NCBI GenBank assembly: GCA_016930375.1
Contig: JAFGGU010000060.1
Coordinates: 22,171-86,170 of the forward strand
From: Bacteroidales bacterium
GTDB lineage: Bacteria > Bacteroidota > Bacteroidia > Bacteroidales > UBA10428
Length of the DNA stretch: 64,000 bases
Direction: 5' to 3'
The position numbers were made by a program, and so were the translations under genes. The notes under the pieces are model-generated. The model saw nothing but the letters and a program-made list of their open reading frames with translations, made no database searches and had not been told where the DNA came from. Shown here one piece after another: positions 27,522-37,279 of this stretch; position 1 is the first letter of the stretch, and each line of letters begins with the position of its first letter.

Positions 27522-28238
27522 ATGATAAATACAATTGCCATTGACGACGAACCTCTTGCTCTGCAGTTGGTGGCTGGTTATATTGAGAAGACCCCCGGCC
27601 TGAATCTCGTTGGGAAGTTCGACAATCCGCTGGATGCCGTAGACTTTATGGCTGATCAGACGGTCGATTTGATATTTGTGGATATTCAGATGCCCGATCT
27701 CACGGGGATTGAATTTACCCGGGCCATGGCAAAGGGTCCCAGGGTTATTTTCACCACGGCATACGAAAAATATGCACTTGAGGGTTTCAGGCTCGATGTG
27801 GTTGATTACCTTCTGAAACCTTTCAGTTACGAGGAGTTTTTCAAAGCCGTGCAAAAAGCGCTCCGGCTTATCCGGCTTGAGCAGAAAGCAGAAATGAATC
27901 AGGTGGATGCCAATAGTGAATTTCTTTTTCTGAAATCGGAATATAAGATCAGAAGAATTAACTTCAATGATATCCTGTACATAGAGGGTCTCAAAGATTA
28001 TGTCAAGGTTTATACGAAAAATGACCCCAAGCCTGTTTTATCCCTGACCTCACTTAAATTACTTGAATCGAAACTTCCCGAATCAACCTTTATGCGGATC
28101 CACCGGTCCTTTATCGTCAATCTCGAAAAAATTGAAACGATCGAACGCAGCCGGATTGTTTTCGGTAAAGTGTATATTCCCGTAAGTGATCAGTACAAGG
28201 AAAAGTTCCAGGAATTTGTCAATAAAAACTTTCTTTAG
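27522..28238 (+). CDS. LytTR-family response regulator
   Basis: 238 residues: receiver domain (acidic Asp8-Asp9, acceptor Asp54 in IFVDIQMP, Lys in YLLKPF), then a LytTR DNA-binding domain (about 135-236) with SEYKIRRINFNDILYIEG and FMRIHRSFIVNLEKI. Last gene of the efflux operon; it probably controls the operon itself, which would make a feedback circuit (inference). Its stop is three bases from the end of the convergent galT gene. Confidence 0.94.
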   Translation: MINTIAIDDEPLALQLVAGYIEKTPGLNLVGKFDNPLDAVDFMADQTVDLIFVDIQMPDLTGIEFTRAMAKGPRVIFTTAYEKYALEGFRLDVVDYLLKPFSYEEFFKAVQKALRLIRLEQKAEMNQVDANSEFLFLKSEYKIRRINFNDILYIEGLKDYVKVYTKNDPKPVLSLTSLKLLESKLPESTFMRIHRSFIVNLEKIETIERSRIVFGKVYIPVSDQYKEKFQEFVNKNFL

Positions 28239-28241
28239 TTT

Positions 28242-29276
28242 CTAATCCCTGCTGTAATGCTTATCCGGTAATTCTCTCAGAATGGCTGCGCTCGTTTCTG
28301 CGGTAATATCGCGCTGGGGATTGGCCAGCAATTCATAACCAACCATGAATTTCTTAATGGTGGCCGATCGCAGCAAAGGCGGGTAGAAATGCATGTGCAT
28401 CTGCCATTCATCATGTTCCAGCCCGTCAGTCGGAGCCTGGTGGATCCCTGCGGAATAGGGGAATGATACCCGGAACAGGTTGTCATACTTGATGGTGATA
28501 ACCTGGATGGCCCTGGCCAGATTGCGGATATCCCCGGAATCAAACTGCAGGATATGCCGGATTTCTCTTTTGGGAAGTATCATGCTCTCATAGGGCCACA
28601 CCGCCCAGAAAGGCACAAGCACGACAAACCCTTCATTTTCGTATATGATCCTTTCCTTTTTATTCAATTCAAGCTGCAGATAATCAAGTAGCATCGAAGC
28701 ACGGTGATCATTCCTGTATTTGAGCTGATGGTCTTGTTCCCTGGCGGGTTCAACAGGGATCGTTTCCTGCGCCCATATCTGGCCGTGGGGATGCGGATTG
28801 CTGCACCCCATGATTTCCCCTTTGTTCTCAAATATCTGAACATAATTGATAAACGGATGCGATCCAAGGGTTCTGTATTCCTCCTGCCAGGTATGTATTA
28901 CGGTTTCAATCCCGGGTACATCCATTTCTGCCAGGGTCAGATCATGACGGGGTGAAAAACATATCACCTTGCATATGCCGCGTTCGGAATACGCCGTCAA
29001 CAGATCTGATTCCTGAACGCCGAAAACGGGAACGTCTTCAATCAGGGCACTGAAATCATTCACGAAGGAATATGTGGAGGTATAGGCCGGATTTGTGATT
29101 CCGTTTGCCCTTGTATTACCGGGACAAAGATAACAGGCCGGATCGTGCTGCAAAGCGTTTTTTATGGCCTTCCCTTCTTCATGTCCCTGCCAGGGTCTTT
29201 TGGTCCTGTGTGGAGCCACCAAAACCCATTCCCCGGTGAGAATATTCAATCTGCGATGACTAAATTGTTGAATCAT
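28242..29276 (-). CDS. galT: Galactose-1-phosphate uridylyltransferase
   Basis: 344 residues. It exchanges UMP between UDP-glucose and galactose-1-phosphate in the Leloir pathway. The active motif NPHPHGQIWA is present with the nucleophile His; Cys in YLCPGN and the His pairs that bind zinc or iron are also visible (LDHEW-like TDGLEHDEWQMHMHFYPP). No galK or galE is adjacent. It is 13 bases downstream of the lipoprotein hydrolase gene on the same strand, so may be read from that transcript. Confidence 0.94.
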   Translation of the reverse strand: MIQQFSHRRLNILTGEWVLVAPHRTKRPWQGHEEGKAIKNALQHDPACYLCPGNTRANGITNPAYTSTYSFVNDFSALIEDVPVFGVQESDLLTAYSERGICKVICFSPRHDLTLAEMDVPGIETVIHTWQEEYRTLGSHPFINYVQIFENKGEIMGCSNPHPHGQIWAQETIPVEPAREQDHQLKYRNDHRASMLLDYLQLELNKKERIIYENEGFVVLVPFWAVWPYESMILPKREIRHILQFDSGDIRNLARAIQVITIKYDNLFRVSFPYSAGIHQAPTDGLEHDEWQMHMHFYPPLLRSATIKKFMVGYELLANPQRDITAETSAAILRELPDKHYSRD

Positions 29277-29289
29277 AGAAAGATATTAA

Positions 29290-30546
29290 TCAGTTGTTAT
29301 CTCTTAATTCATTAAACCAGCTCAAGGTTGAAATGCCCCAGGGTATAAGACCGGTGGTATGATCCAATCCGTTCAATTCGAAAAACTGAACCGTCTCAGA
29401 ATCAGTGCCTGCGTTGATAAAGCTTTGGTATATGGCTGAAGATTGTGCGGAGGGTACCGTAAGATCAGCCGAGCCGTGGTAAAATTGTATCCTGACATTT
29501 GAATTCCAGGCACTCACGCTATTTTCCTGAAGAAGTTGCCGCAATTGGCTGAAATACTGACCTGCCGCAAAATTGTCAATCAGGTCTTCGGTTAACAGAT
29601 CGGTGATCTGATCGGTTAACTCGCTGTTTACTTCACCATTGGTATAGGAGCCATCGAATAACCGTGGAATTTTCTCAAAATAGGGAGACTTAAAATACTT
29701 TTCAAGCGGATCCGTAAGCAATCCCATATCTATCTGTGAATATAAAAAATAAGGCAGGTACAGAGGTCCGGGGTAATTGCCAACATCAAAAATGTAATTC
29801 GCCATGGTCATTAAATTGTATGCACCTGCACCGCAGGAGGCAGCTGTAATGTCAAAATCTGTCGCTTCACCGTTCTCGATTTCATCGAGGACTGACAGGG
29901 TGGCCCAACCACCCTGTGAATAGCCCATCAGGAAAGTACTGTCGTTGCTTTCCGCAAGTACATCATCTTTAAGCTGCATTTCCTTTAAGGCATGCAACAA
30001 ATCGATAACGGCATTATTGGTGTTGACGCGATGGTAATATGGATGTAATATACTTTCGGAAGATCCAAACCCGATGTAGTCGGGAATAAGAATGATGTAC
30101 CCGTTGCTTGCCAAAAACTGGAGCAAAACGAATGCTTCATTTAATGGAGCTTTGGTGGGTGCATCATCGTGCGCCGTATTTGTCCCGTTCTGAAAGCTGA
30201 TGACCGGGAATTTTGAATCCGCCACGGGCATGCTAACCAAACCGGAAACCGTTATCACCGAATCGAGATAATGGGTTTCATATTCGATGGAATAAACCTG
30301 CACGCCATACCGGGCATGGTCAATAATATCAGCAATTTCGGGGTATTCGCCAACCCGGCTGGACAGGGATGATTTAACGAGATCAACAGGCCAAAGACCG
30401 ATTGAGGAATAATCAAGGAGGAAAATATCATCATTGTTCTGGTTATCATCCTCCTTATTACAGGAAACAGCCATAAAAATTAACAGTAACAACAGGAAAC
30501 CATACATTGAGATGATGGATCCTTTGGATCTTACATGATTTTCCAT
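29290..30546 (-). CDS. Surface lipoprotein alpha/beta hydrolase (secretory-lipase-like)
   Basis: 418 residues. The lipoprotein signal ends at AVSC (near residue 29), followed by NKEDDNQNNDD. An acidic stretch directly after the lipid-bearing Cys acts as a surface export signal in Bacteroidota, so the protein probably faces outward. The alpha/beta hydrolase core has the nucleophile elbow GYSQGG (Ser near residue 207), FYHGSADLTVP for the acid, and LNGLDHTTG for the His. It resembles secretory lipases (PF03583) and may cleave lipids or other esters. Substrate unknown. Confidence 0.8.
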   Translation of the reverse strand: MENHVRSKGSIISMYGFLLLLLIFMAVSCNKEDDNQNNDDIFLLDYSSIGLWPVDLVKSSLSSRVGEYPEIADIIDHARYGVQVYSIEYETHYLDSVITVSGLVSMPVADSKFPVISFQNGTNTAHDDAPTKAPLNEAFVLLQFLASNGYIILIPDYIGFGSSESILHPYYHRVNTNNAVIDLLHALKEMQLKDDVLAESNDSTFLMGYSQGGWATLSVLDEIENGEATDFDITAASCGAGAYNLMTMANYIFDVGNYPGPLYLPYFLYSQIDMGLLTDPLEKYFKSPYFEKIPRLFDGSYTNGEVNSELTDQITDLLTEDLIDNFAAGQYFSQLRQLLQENSVSAWNSNVRIQFYHGSADLTVPSAQSSAIYQSFINAGTDSETVQFFELNGLDHTTGLIPWGISTLSWFNELRDNN

Positions 30547-30598
30547 TTTTTATTATGTTTAAAGCCCCGTCTAATTTATTAAAAAGAACACAGTCAGA

Positions 30599-31831
30599 CT
30601 ATAAATCCAGCAATAATTTCTCGCCTTCCTCACCTTCCTTCAACATTTTGAGCGGTGATTCGATGAACTCTTTCACCTTAACCAGAAAGCTTACGGAGTC
30701 ACGGCCGTCGATCAACCTGTGATCGTAAGATAAGGCAAGATACATCATAGGCCTTACCACGATGTTCCCGCTGATAACCACCGGGCGCTCCGTGATATTG
30801 TGCATACCCAGAATGGCGGATTGGGGAGGATTCAAAATCGGTGTTGAAAGCATGGAACCAAACACGCCGCCGTTTGTGATTGTAAATGTTCCCCCTGTCA
30901 TTTCTTCAATGGAAAGTCGGGCGATCCTTGCCTTTTGCGCCAGTTCGGCAATGGCAATCTCAAGCCGGGAAATGCTGAGATGCTGCACATCGCGTATAAC
31001 CGGCACCATCAGGCCTTTATCAGTTTGGACGGCGATGGCGATATCAATAAAACCGGGCGTGAGAATGTCGTCTCCGTCGATCATGGAGTTAACCCTGGGA
31101 AACAGTGCCAGCGCTTCGGCGCATGCCTTTGTGAAAAAAGACACCAGGCCCAGTTTCTGTCCGTGTTTTTCCTGGAACAGCGATTGGTATTTCCTCCGCA
31201 GATCCATAACAGCGCTCATGTCAACCTCATTAAAGGTGGTGAGCATAGCGGTCTCATTTTTGACCGATACCAACCGCTTGCTGAGTTTCCGTCGGAGGGG
31301 AGACATGGGCGTTCGGGTGATATCACGGCCGGAGGTGAATACAGCGGGTAAGGCGGGTACCCCGGACTGATTGCTTATTACCATTTCAACCTCCTGCCGG
31401 GTGATCTTTCTTAAACCCCGGATGATGGCATCGATGTCGAGATTGTGCTGCTGCATGATGTTTTTCGCCAGGGGAGTCGCTTTTATTGTGGGCTTGGGGG
31501 TAACTTCTTCTACTGCTGCTACTGCTGCCGCTGCAACTGCTACTTGTTTTTTTTCTTCAACTGCTACTGCTCCTGCCGCTGCCACTTTTCCTCCTCCTTC
31601 CGTATCAATCGTACATGCCACATCACCTACCTGTACCTTATCGCCGGCTTTAACGAGGATATTCAATTGTCCTGATTCCGGCGCAATCAAAGGCAGTGTT
31701 GCTTTATCGGTTTCGACTTCGGCTATTTCCTGATCTTTTTCAACCCGGCTGCCATGGTCTGCAAGCCAGTTCCCAATGGCAACCTCAGTTATTGATTCAC
31801 CTGCGCCGGGTATTCTAATCTCAATGATCAT
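30599..31831 (-). CDS. sucB: Dihydrolipoyl succinyltransferase, E2 of 2-oxoglutarate dehydrogenase
   Basis: 410 residues. Lipoyl domain (1-77, lipoylated Lys in [10 protein letters not shown]), an Ala/Val/Lys linker (85-118), a peripheral-subunit-binding segment (about 120-155, [11 protein letters not shown]), and the catalytic domain (175-410) with the active [10 protein letters not shown] near the end. It transfers succinyl groups to CoA. It lies 15 bases after sucA. The E3 (lipoamide dehydrogenase) gene is not in this window. Confidence 0.96.
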   Translation of the reverse strand: MIIEIRIPGAGESITEVAIGNWLADHGSRVEKDQEIAEVETDKATLPLIAPESGQLNILVKAGDKVQVGDVACTIDTEGGGKVAAAGAVAVEEKKQVAVAAAAVAAVEEVTPKPTIKATPLAKNIMQQHNLDIDAIIRGLRKITRQEVEMVISNQSGVPALPAVFTSGRDITRTPMSPLRRKLSKRLVSVKNETAMLTTFNEVDMSAVMDLRRKYQSLFQEKHGQKLGLVSFFTKACAEALALFPRVNSMIDGDDILTPGFIDIAIAVQTDKGLMVPVIRDVQHLSISRLEIAIAELAQKARIARLSIEEMTGGTFTITNGGVFGSMLSTPILNPPQSAILGMHNITERPVVISGNIVVRPMMYLALSYDHRLIDGRDSVSFLVKVKEFIESPLKMLKEGEEGEKLLLDL

Positions 31832-31846
31832 ATACAGTGTATCGGA

Positions 31847-34660
31847 TTATGTTTTCTCGGGAAAATAACTGTACTGTTTCAGAATGTTCTGTCTGATGCT
31901 GCCGTCGGAACATTGCAGACCGCAATACTTTCTTTTCAGGTCACACTCACATTTCCGGAATACCTTCCCGATGATCTCTTCCTGGCTCAGCTGATGTAGC
32001 TTGAGCAGTCCGGTTGCAGGACTGCCGCTGGGTTGCCTGTAAACCGGGATGATCTCACCGTTCCGGAACTCATGGTGAATATGTCGCCAGGGTCCCATAT
32101 TGCCCGGTTCTTCCTGAACCCATAACTTGATCAGCACATTGGGATATTTCCGGATGATGTGATCTACCTGTTGGGTAGGGAAGGGGTGCAATTGTTCCAA
32201 CCGAACCAGGGCAACATCACGCGCATTGAATTCGAACTTGCGCGCGAGAAGGTCATAATATATTTTACCCGAACAAAAAACAAGGCGCCTCACCTCTTTT
32301 ACATCTACGTCGGGATCATCAATGACCTCTCTGAATCTGTCACCGGTGAGTTCTTCCAGTTTTGAAACACATTGCGGATGACGCAACAGGCTTTTGGGAG
32401 TAAAGATGATGATGGGTACCCTGAAATTTCTGTAAATGCTTTGCCGGAGCAGGTGGAATAAATTGGCTGGCGTTGTAGGATTTACGATTTGCATATTATT
32501 CCTGGCGGCCAGAAGAAGAAAACGTTCGATTCGGGCACTTGAATGTTCAGGCCCCTGGCCTTCAAATCCGTGCGGAAGATACAGCACAAGTCCGTTCATC
32601 AATCCCCATTTCTCTTCTGCCGAGCTGATATATTGATCCACGATCACCTGGGCAACGTTGGCGAAATCGCCGAATTGGGCCTCCCATATCGTCATTCCCT
32701 GAGGATTGGCAAGGGCATAACCGTATTCAAATCCCAGTACCCCGTACTCATTGAGCGGGGAATTGAGAACTGTGAAAGAGGCCTGGTTTTGTGATATTTG
32801 CTTAAGAGGTACAAAGATTGAGTCACTGTCTTCAATGACGTGCGCGGCATGGCGGTGGGCGAAGGTTCCGCGAACAGAGTCCTGCCCGCTCAGCCGGACT
32901 GGATGTCCGTCATAAACCAGGCTTCCGTATGCCAGCAATTCTGCCAGCGCCCAGTCAATTTTGCCTTCTGTCATCATCCTGCGACGCTCATCGACCAACC
33001 TGACGGTTTTATCAATGAATTTTTCCGAAGGAGGCAGGAAGTTGACTTTTTCGCCTATGAATTTCAGCAATTCAGCAGACAGCTCATTGGGGTAGTGTTT
33101 GTCAAAGTCAGCACGCGCAGCATGTTTATATCCCTTCCAGTCGTTGTGCAGGAAGCGCTGAATATGCACCTTGCCCAATTCTTTGGATATCTTTAGTTTT
33201 TCTTCGAGGAATATATCAAAATCCTTTTGCTGACGCTGAATTTCTTCATGGGTGTAAATACCCTGTGATATAAGGATTTCCGCATAGATATCCCGGGGAT
33301 TCGGGTGTGTGGCGATGGCTTTGTAGAGGGTAGGCTGTGTATAACGGGGTTCGTCACCTTCGTTATGACCGTATTTCCTGTATGACAAAATATCGATGAA
33401 AACATCAGAGGCGAAGGCATGCCTGTATTCCATCGCCATAATCATGGTGTGAACCAAAGCTTCCACATCATCACCGTTTACATGAAAAATGGGTGCTTTG
33501 GTAACTTTGCCAATATCGGTGCAATAGGTACTGGTACGGGCATCCAGGTAGTTTGTTGTAAAACCAACCTGGTTATTGATCACAATATGAATGGTTCCTC
33601 CTGTTTTATATCCGGGGAGATCCGCCATCTGAACAACCTCATACACCACGCCCTGTCCTGCAATTGCTGCATCACCATGAATAAGAACGGGCAATACCCT
33701 GGAAAACTCTCCCTTGTATTTATTATCGATCCTCGATCGTGCAATTCCTTCAGCAACCGGTGAAGCGGATTCAAGGTGAGAAGGATTGGGAACCAGGTTC
33801 AGTGTTACCGTTCTTTCGTTATCCAGTTTGATATCGTTGCAATAGCCGAGATGATACTTGACATCTCCAAGTGCTATCGCATCTTCATATTCCTCTGCCA
33901 CAAATTCCTGGAATACATTCTCATAGGGCTTTTCGATGATATTGGCCAGCACATTGAGCCGTCCCCTGTGCGCCATGCCGATGATGTACTCCTCAATTCC
34001 GAATGAAGATCCCTTGTCGATCAGAAAATACAGGGCAGGAATGAGTGCTTCGGTACCCTCGAGGGAGAAACGCTTTTGACCAACAAACCGGCGGTGTATA
34101 AAACTTTCAAAGCCTACAGCTTTTTTCAGGTGATGAAAAATCTGTTTTTTAATGTCCGCAGGGAACGAAGTTGTGTTGCGGCTGCCTTCGATGTGTTTTT
34201 GCAACCATTCAATTTTTTCAGGCGTTCTGATGAACATATACTCTGCTCCGATAGACCGGCAATAGGTTTGTTGCATGTGATCAACAATGTCCCGGAGTGT
34301 GGCATCGCCAAGTCCTATCTCGGTTCCGGCATGGAAAATCGTATTCAGATCACCGGCAGATAGCCCGAAATTTTCAAGATCAAGGGTGGGGAAGTACTGT
34401 CGCCTGGTTCTTACCGGATTTGTCTGGGTGAATAAATGCCCTCTTTTTCTGAAGGCATCAATGAAATTCAGAACCCTGAATTCTTTGTCCAGATGCTCGT
34501 TCCCAACTTGCGAAGAAGATTGAAACCTTCTGGCGAAATCAAAACCTGAGAAAAAGGTCCTCCAGCTTTCATCGAGTGATTCCGGATTTTCCAAAAACTG
34601 GCTGTAAAGCCGGTCAATAGATTCAATTTCACTGTTTCCCAAGAATGAAAACCCGTCCAT
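31847..34660 (-). CDS. sucA: 2-oxoglutarate dehydrogenase E1
   Basis: 937 residues. Thiamine-diphosphate enzyme that decarboxylates 2-oxoglutarate and passes the succinyl group to SucB. Visible: YIIGMAHRGRLNVL, a ThDP motif with GDAAIAGQG, then DVFIDILSYRKYGHNEGDEP, and C-terminal QVDHI-type transketolase part with VWVQEEPGNMGPW. The ATG at 34660 is preferred; a TTG at 34684 would leave a leader of only about ten bases from the -7 box at 34701. The chain ends in a tail of about 35 residues with Cys at spacing C-x-C-x6-C-x3-C that is not part of the E. coli enzyme. Confidence 0.96.
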   Translation of the reverse strand: MDGFSFLGNSEIESIDRLYSQFLENPESLDESWRTFFSGFDFARRFQSSSQVGNEHLDKEFRVLNFIDAFRKRGHLFTQTNPVRTRRQYFPTLDLENFGLSAGDLNTIFHAGTEIGLGDATLRDIVDHMQQTYCRSIGAEYMFIRTPEKIEWLQKHIEGSRNTTSFPADIKKQIFHHLKKAVGFESFIHRRFVGQKRFSLEGTEALIPALYFLIDKGSSFGIEEYIIGMAHRGRLNVLANIIEKPYENVFQEFVAEEYEDAIALGDVKYHLGYCNDIKLDNERTVTLNLVPNPSHLESASPVAEGIARSRIDNKYKGEFSRVLPVLIHGDAAIAGQGVVYEVVQMADLPGYKTGGTIHIVINNQVGFTTNYLDARTSTYCTDIGKVTKAPIFHVNGDDVEALVHTMIMAMEYRHAFASDVFIDILSYRKYGHNEGDEPRYTQPTLYKAIATHPNPRDIYAEILISQGIYTHEEIQRQQKDFDIFLEEKLKISKELGKVHIQRFLHNDWKGYKHAARADFDKHYPNELSAELLKFIGEKVNFLPPSEKFIDKTVRLVDERRRMMTEGKIDWALAELLAYGSLVYDGHPVRLSGQDSVRGTFAHRHAAHVIEDSDSIFVPLKQISQNQASFTVLNSPLNEYGVLGFEYGYALANPQGMTIWEAQFGDFANVAQVIVDQYISSAEEKWGLMNGLVLYLPHGFEGQGPEHSSARIERFLLLAARNNMQIVNPTTPANLFHLLRQSIYRNFRVPIIIFTPKSLLRHPQCVSKLEELTGDRFREVIDDPDVDVKEVRRLVFCSGKIYYDLLARKFEFNARDVALVRLEQLHPFPTQQVDHIIRKYPNVLIKLWVQEEPGNMGPWRHIHHEFRNGEIIPVYRQPSGSPATGLLKLHQLSQEEIIGKVFRKCECDLKRKYCGLQCSDGSIRQNILKQYSYFPEKT

Positions 34661-34700
34661 TAAAATGAGGTTAGATTGATACAATGCTGAGCCATATGTT

Positions 34701-34708
34701 CAAATTTA
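34701..34708 (-). promoter_or_regulatory. -7 promoter box of sucAB
   Basis: TAAATTTG on the minus strand (34708-34701), exact to TAnnTTTG, 41 bases before the ATG at 34660. No TTG at the usual -33 distance. Supports the ATG over the TTG start. Confidence 0.4.
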
Positions 34709-34788
34709 ATAAACTTTCAGGGAAAAATCAGGCAGTCTGATACCTCCAAAGTCTAATAAATAACAAGCATGTGCAGGAAATGTTGCAG

Positions 34789-35754
34789 TTAATAATAGCT
34801 GTTTACCAGTAAATAATTGCGGACATAATCCTCCACACCTGCTTCAAGCGATTGAAATTCCCCGGCATAACCGGCACTGCGAAGCTTTTCCATCCGGGCT
34901 TCGGTAAAATACTGGTATTTATCCCGGATATCCAGGGGTGTATCGATATATTCAATGGCGGGTTCAAGGTGCATGGCATTGAATGTGGCCCGGGTAAGAT
35001 CAAGAAATGTGCGGGCTTTGCCGGTTCCCAGATTATAAATGCCTGAAGGCGCCGGATGCGTGAAGAGCCAGAAAATAACATCCACCACATCTTTAACGTA
35101 AATGAAATCCCGTGCCTGTCCACCGTCCGGAATGCCTGGTTTGTGAGAACGGAACAATTTCATCCCCCCGGTTTGCCTGATCTGATGAAAGGCATGGAAT
35201 ACAACCGAAGCCATCCGTCCTTTATGGTACTCATTGGGACCGTATACATTGAAGAATTTTAAACCTGACCAGAAGGGTGGTGTCTCACGCTGAGCCAGCA
35301 CCCATTTGTCAAAATCATTTTTCGACTCACCGTAAGGATTTAATGGTTTCAAGTCCCGGATGATCTCATGATCATCGCGATAACCCCATTCCCCGTTTCC
35401 GTAAGTGGCGGCGGATGATGCATATATCAGGGGTATAGCATATTTCGAACAGGCAGTCCAGATTTTCCTGGAGTAACCCAGGTTAAGCCTGTCAAAAACC
35501 GATTTATCAAACTCGGCGGTATCGGTCCTTGCGCCCAGATGAATGATATACCTGACTTTGCTGCTGTTTTGATCGAGCCAGGAGGGGAATTCATCCCGGT
35601 GTATCCTTATGTTGCATGTTTTACCGGTTAAATTCCCACTTTTTTTAGCATTATCAAAGGCGTCCACAAGACCAAGGTTCAGGTACCCCTGAGCATTCAT
35701 GTAGCCAGTGAGATTACTTCCTATAAAACCTGCTGCGCCGGTGATTATGATCAT
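34789..35754 (-). CDS. hldD: ADP-L-glycero-D-manno-heptose 6-epimerase
   Basis: 321 residues, extended SDR epimerase. It makes ADP-L-glycero-D-manno-heptose for lipopolysaccharide core. Visible: TGAAGFIGSN (NAD(P) loop), the active Tyr and Lys in NPYGESKNDFDKWV with Ser in YASSAATYG, KFFNVYGPNEYHKG and a C-terminal GVEDYVRNYL. I chose the ATG at 35754, which directly begins the Rossmann fold; the longer frame to 35790 would start at the -7 box of its promoter (35788-35795). No other heptose gene is next to it. Confidence 0.9.
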   Translation of the reverse strand: MIIITGAAGFIGSNLTGYMNAQGYLNLGLVDAFDNAKKSGNLTGKTCNIRIHRDEFPSWLDQNSSKVRYIIHLGARTDTAEFDKSVFDRLNLGYSRKIWTACSKYAIPLIYASSAATYGNGEWGYRDDHEIIRDLKPLNPYGESKNDFDKWVLAQRETPPFWSGLKFFNVYGPNEYHKGRMASVVFHAFHQIRQTGGMKLFRSHKPGIPDGGQARDFIYVKDVVDVIFWLFTHPAPSGIYNLGTGKARTFLDLTRATFNAMHLEPAIEYIDTPLDIRDKYQYFTEARMEKLRSAGYAGEFQSLEAGVEDYVRNYLLVNSYY

Positions 35755-35787
35755 AAGCTTCCAAAATTGAATTCCAGGCAAAGAAAA

Positions 35788-35795
35788 CAAATTTA
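35788..35795 (-). promoter_or_regulatory. -7 promoter box of hldD
   Basis: TAAATTTG on the minus strand (35795-35788), exact match, about 34 bases before the ATG at 35754. The -33 box is not clear. Confidence 0.4.
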
Positions 35796-35816
35796 CGTTT
35801 CATTTCAGCAATCCCA

Positions 35817-36506
35817 TTAATCTGCCCGAAGTTCCTCGAGTATTTCCAAAACAGTGGCTGTAAGATTACCTAGGGCCAGGGGCAAGTTCCAGTTATCCAC
35901 TTTTCGGATCTCAATAAAGTAGGAAACAGCTCTGATCTGCAGAAATGGTATTTTTTCCATGAGGCAGACGTAAAAGAAAGCGGCGCCTGCCATGGTTTCA
36001 ATTTCACACTTAAAGCGACTTTTGACTTTTTGAATGTTTTCCTGCGTGCCATGGAGGGTGTTAACCGTAATGGCCTTAACGGGTATCAGGGATTCAACAA
36101 CGTCGATCTCAAAATTCCCGAGACTGCGTAATATTTCTCCCGTAAAGGGGAAGGAATCCTCATTGAGCAATTCCTTTTCACCCAATGTAAAAAACGCGTC
36201 CTTTTCTTCAAAACCAAGGTCAGCAAACTGATCCTGGGTGACATTCACAACAAATCCCATTTCCAGGAAGTAATCAAAGCTGCCTGCAATGCCCAGGTTG
36301 ATGGCAAGGTCATAGCTGTACAACTGCAGGATTTTTGTGAGATGGTGCGCCATAAATACGCTTCCGTGACCGGTAATCAGGATATCAATGTCCAGTGTCC
36401 CCAGCCTGTAGTTATGGAGATTATAATTCAATCTTGCGACGAATGTCAATTTGTCACGCAAAGGCTTGACCTCACTGTTCGAAGATGCCACAAGAAGGAT
36501 TTTCAT
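35817..36506 (-). CDS. mqnB: Futalosine hydrolase (menaquinone synthesis)
   Basis: 229 residues, one phosphorylase/MTAN-superfamily domain. MqnB releases hypoxanthine from futalosine in the futalosine route to menaquinone. Visible: GHGSVFMAHHLTKIL, LAINLGIAGSFD, the IETMAGAAFFYVC motif with the conserved Glu, and a C-terminal FIEIRKVDNWNL region. MTAN (MTA/SAH nucleosidase) shares the fold, but the DNWNL-like end is nearer to MqnB. No other mqn gene is nearby, so the assignment rests on sequence. Divergent from folE with a 125-base gap. Confidence 0.75.
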   Translation of the reverse strand: MKILLVASSNSEVKPLRDKLTFVARLNYNLHNYRLGTLDIDILITGHGSVFMAHHLTKILQLYSYDLAINLGIAGSFDYFLEMGFVVNVTQDQFADLGFEEKDAFFTLGEKELLNEDSFPFTGEILRSLGNFEIDVVESLIPVKAITVNTLHGTQENIQKVKSRFKCEIETMAGAAFFYVCLMEKIPFLQIRAVSYFIEIRKVDNWNLPLALGNLTATVLEILEELRAD

Positions 36507-36545
36507 AGCAAAATCAATTTTTCTGACAGCATATCAAAAAGTTTC

Positions 36546-36553
36546 TAATTTTG
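36546..36553 (+). promoter_or_regulatory. -7 promoter box of folE
   Basis: TAATTTTG, exact, about 79 bases before the first ATG at 36632. A CTG at 36523-36525, not TTG, occupies the -33 place. A 10-base perfect palindrome ATTGTACAAT (36613-36622) lies just before the start codon. Confidence 0.4.
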
Positions 36554-36631
36554 TCATCTGCCAAGATGTTTTAAAGATAAAACATTTTAATAAGCGCCCG
36601 AATAAATTTTTTATTGTACAATTTTTAATAA

Positions 36632-37279
36632 ATGATTATCATGGAGGAAAAGAAACCAGTTATCGAAGGAATTTATGAAGCCGGTTTTGAACGGTTGGAT
36701 AAATTCAACGGGCGCAAGACAAAATCTCTTGCTTCTCTTTACCGCAAGGTCCTGACAAACCTCGGTGAAGATCCCTGCCGTGAAGGACTTATTGACACGC
36801 CTGAGCGGGTAGCCAAAGCCATGCAGTATTTTACACATGGTTATTTTCTTAAACCTGAAGAAATACTGGGAGCTTCCCGTTTTCATGAAGAGTACCAGGA
36901 GATGGTTATTGTCAAGGATATTGAATTGTATTCTCTGTGTGAACATCACCTCGTTCCTTTTTTTGGCAAGGCCCATGTGGCCTATATCCCTAATGAATAT
37001 ATCACCGGTTTGAGTAAAATTGCCAGGGTCGTCGAGGCTTATGCCCGGAGGCTGCAGGTTCAGGAACGGTTGACCATGCAAATCCGTGATTGCATCCAGG
37101 AAGTGTTAAATCCCCTGGGTGTTGCGGTGGTTATTGAAGCAAAGCACCTGTGCATGGTAATGCGGGGTATTCAGAAGCAGAATTCGGTTACTACAACTTC
37201 GGCCTTTACGGGATGTTTTTTGAAGGACAACCGCACACGCGAGGAATTCGTTCACATGATCGGCATAAAGCTGCACTGA
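36632..37279 (+). CDS. folE: GTP cyclohydrolase I
   Basis: 215 residues, typical for the type I enzyme. It converts GTP to dihydroneopterin triphosphate, the first step to folate (or to pterin/queuosine-type products). Visible: [12 protein letters not shown], the zinc motif [19 protein letters not shown], and HLCMVMRG with the second Cys. Either ATG 36632 or 36641 could be the start; the second gives MEEKK. Its stop TGA overlaps the ATG of the next gene (TGATG at 37277-37281), so the two are translationally coupled. Confidence 0.96.
   Translation: MIIMEEKKPVIEGIYEAGFERLDKFNGRKTKSLASLYRKVLTNLGEDPCREGLIDTPERVAKAMQYFTHGYFLKPEEILGASRFHEEYQEMVIVKDIELYSLCEHHLVPFFGKAHVAYIPNEYITGLSKIARVVEAYARRLQVQERLTMQIRDCIQEVLNPLGVAVVIEAKHLCMVMRGIQKQNSVTTTSAFTGCFLKDNRTREEFVHMIGIKLH

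Noticed and set aside
34661..34684. TTG start for sucA
   Set aside because: It would leave a leader of about ten bases after the -7 box and adds residues unlike E1 starts; the ATG at 34660 is better.
35755..35790. Longer hldD start
   Set aside because: It overlaps the -7 box; the Rossmann fold begins at the ATG at 35754.
36613..36622. ATTGTACAAT palindrome before folE as an operator
   Set aside because: Ten bases in an AT-rich stretch with no second copy found; too weak to claim.
37150..37278. Extension of the VTT gene through folE
   Set aside because: It would overlap folE in another frame for 130 bases; the ATG in TGATG at 37279 is the natural start.
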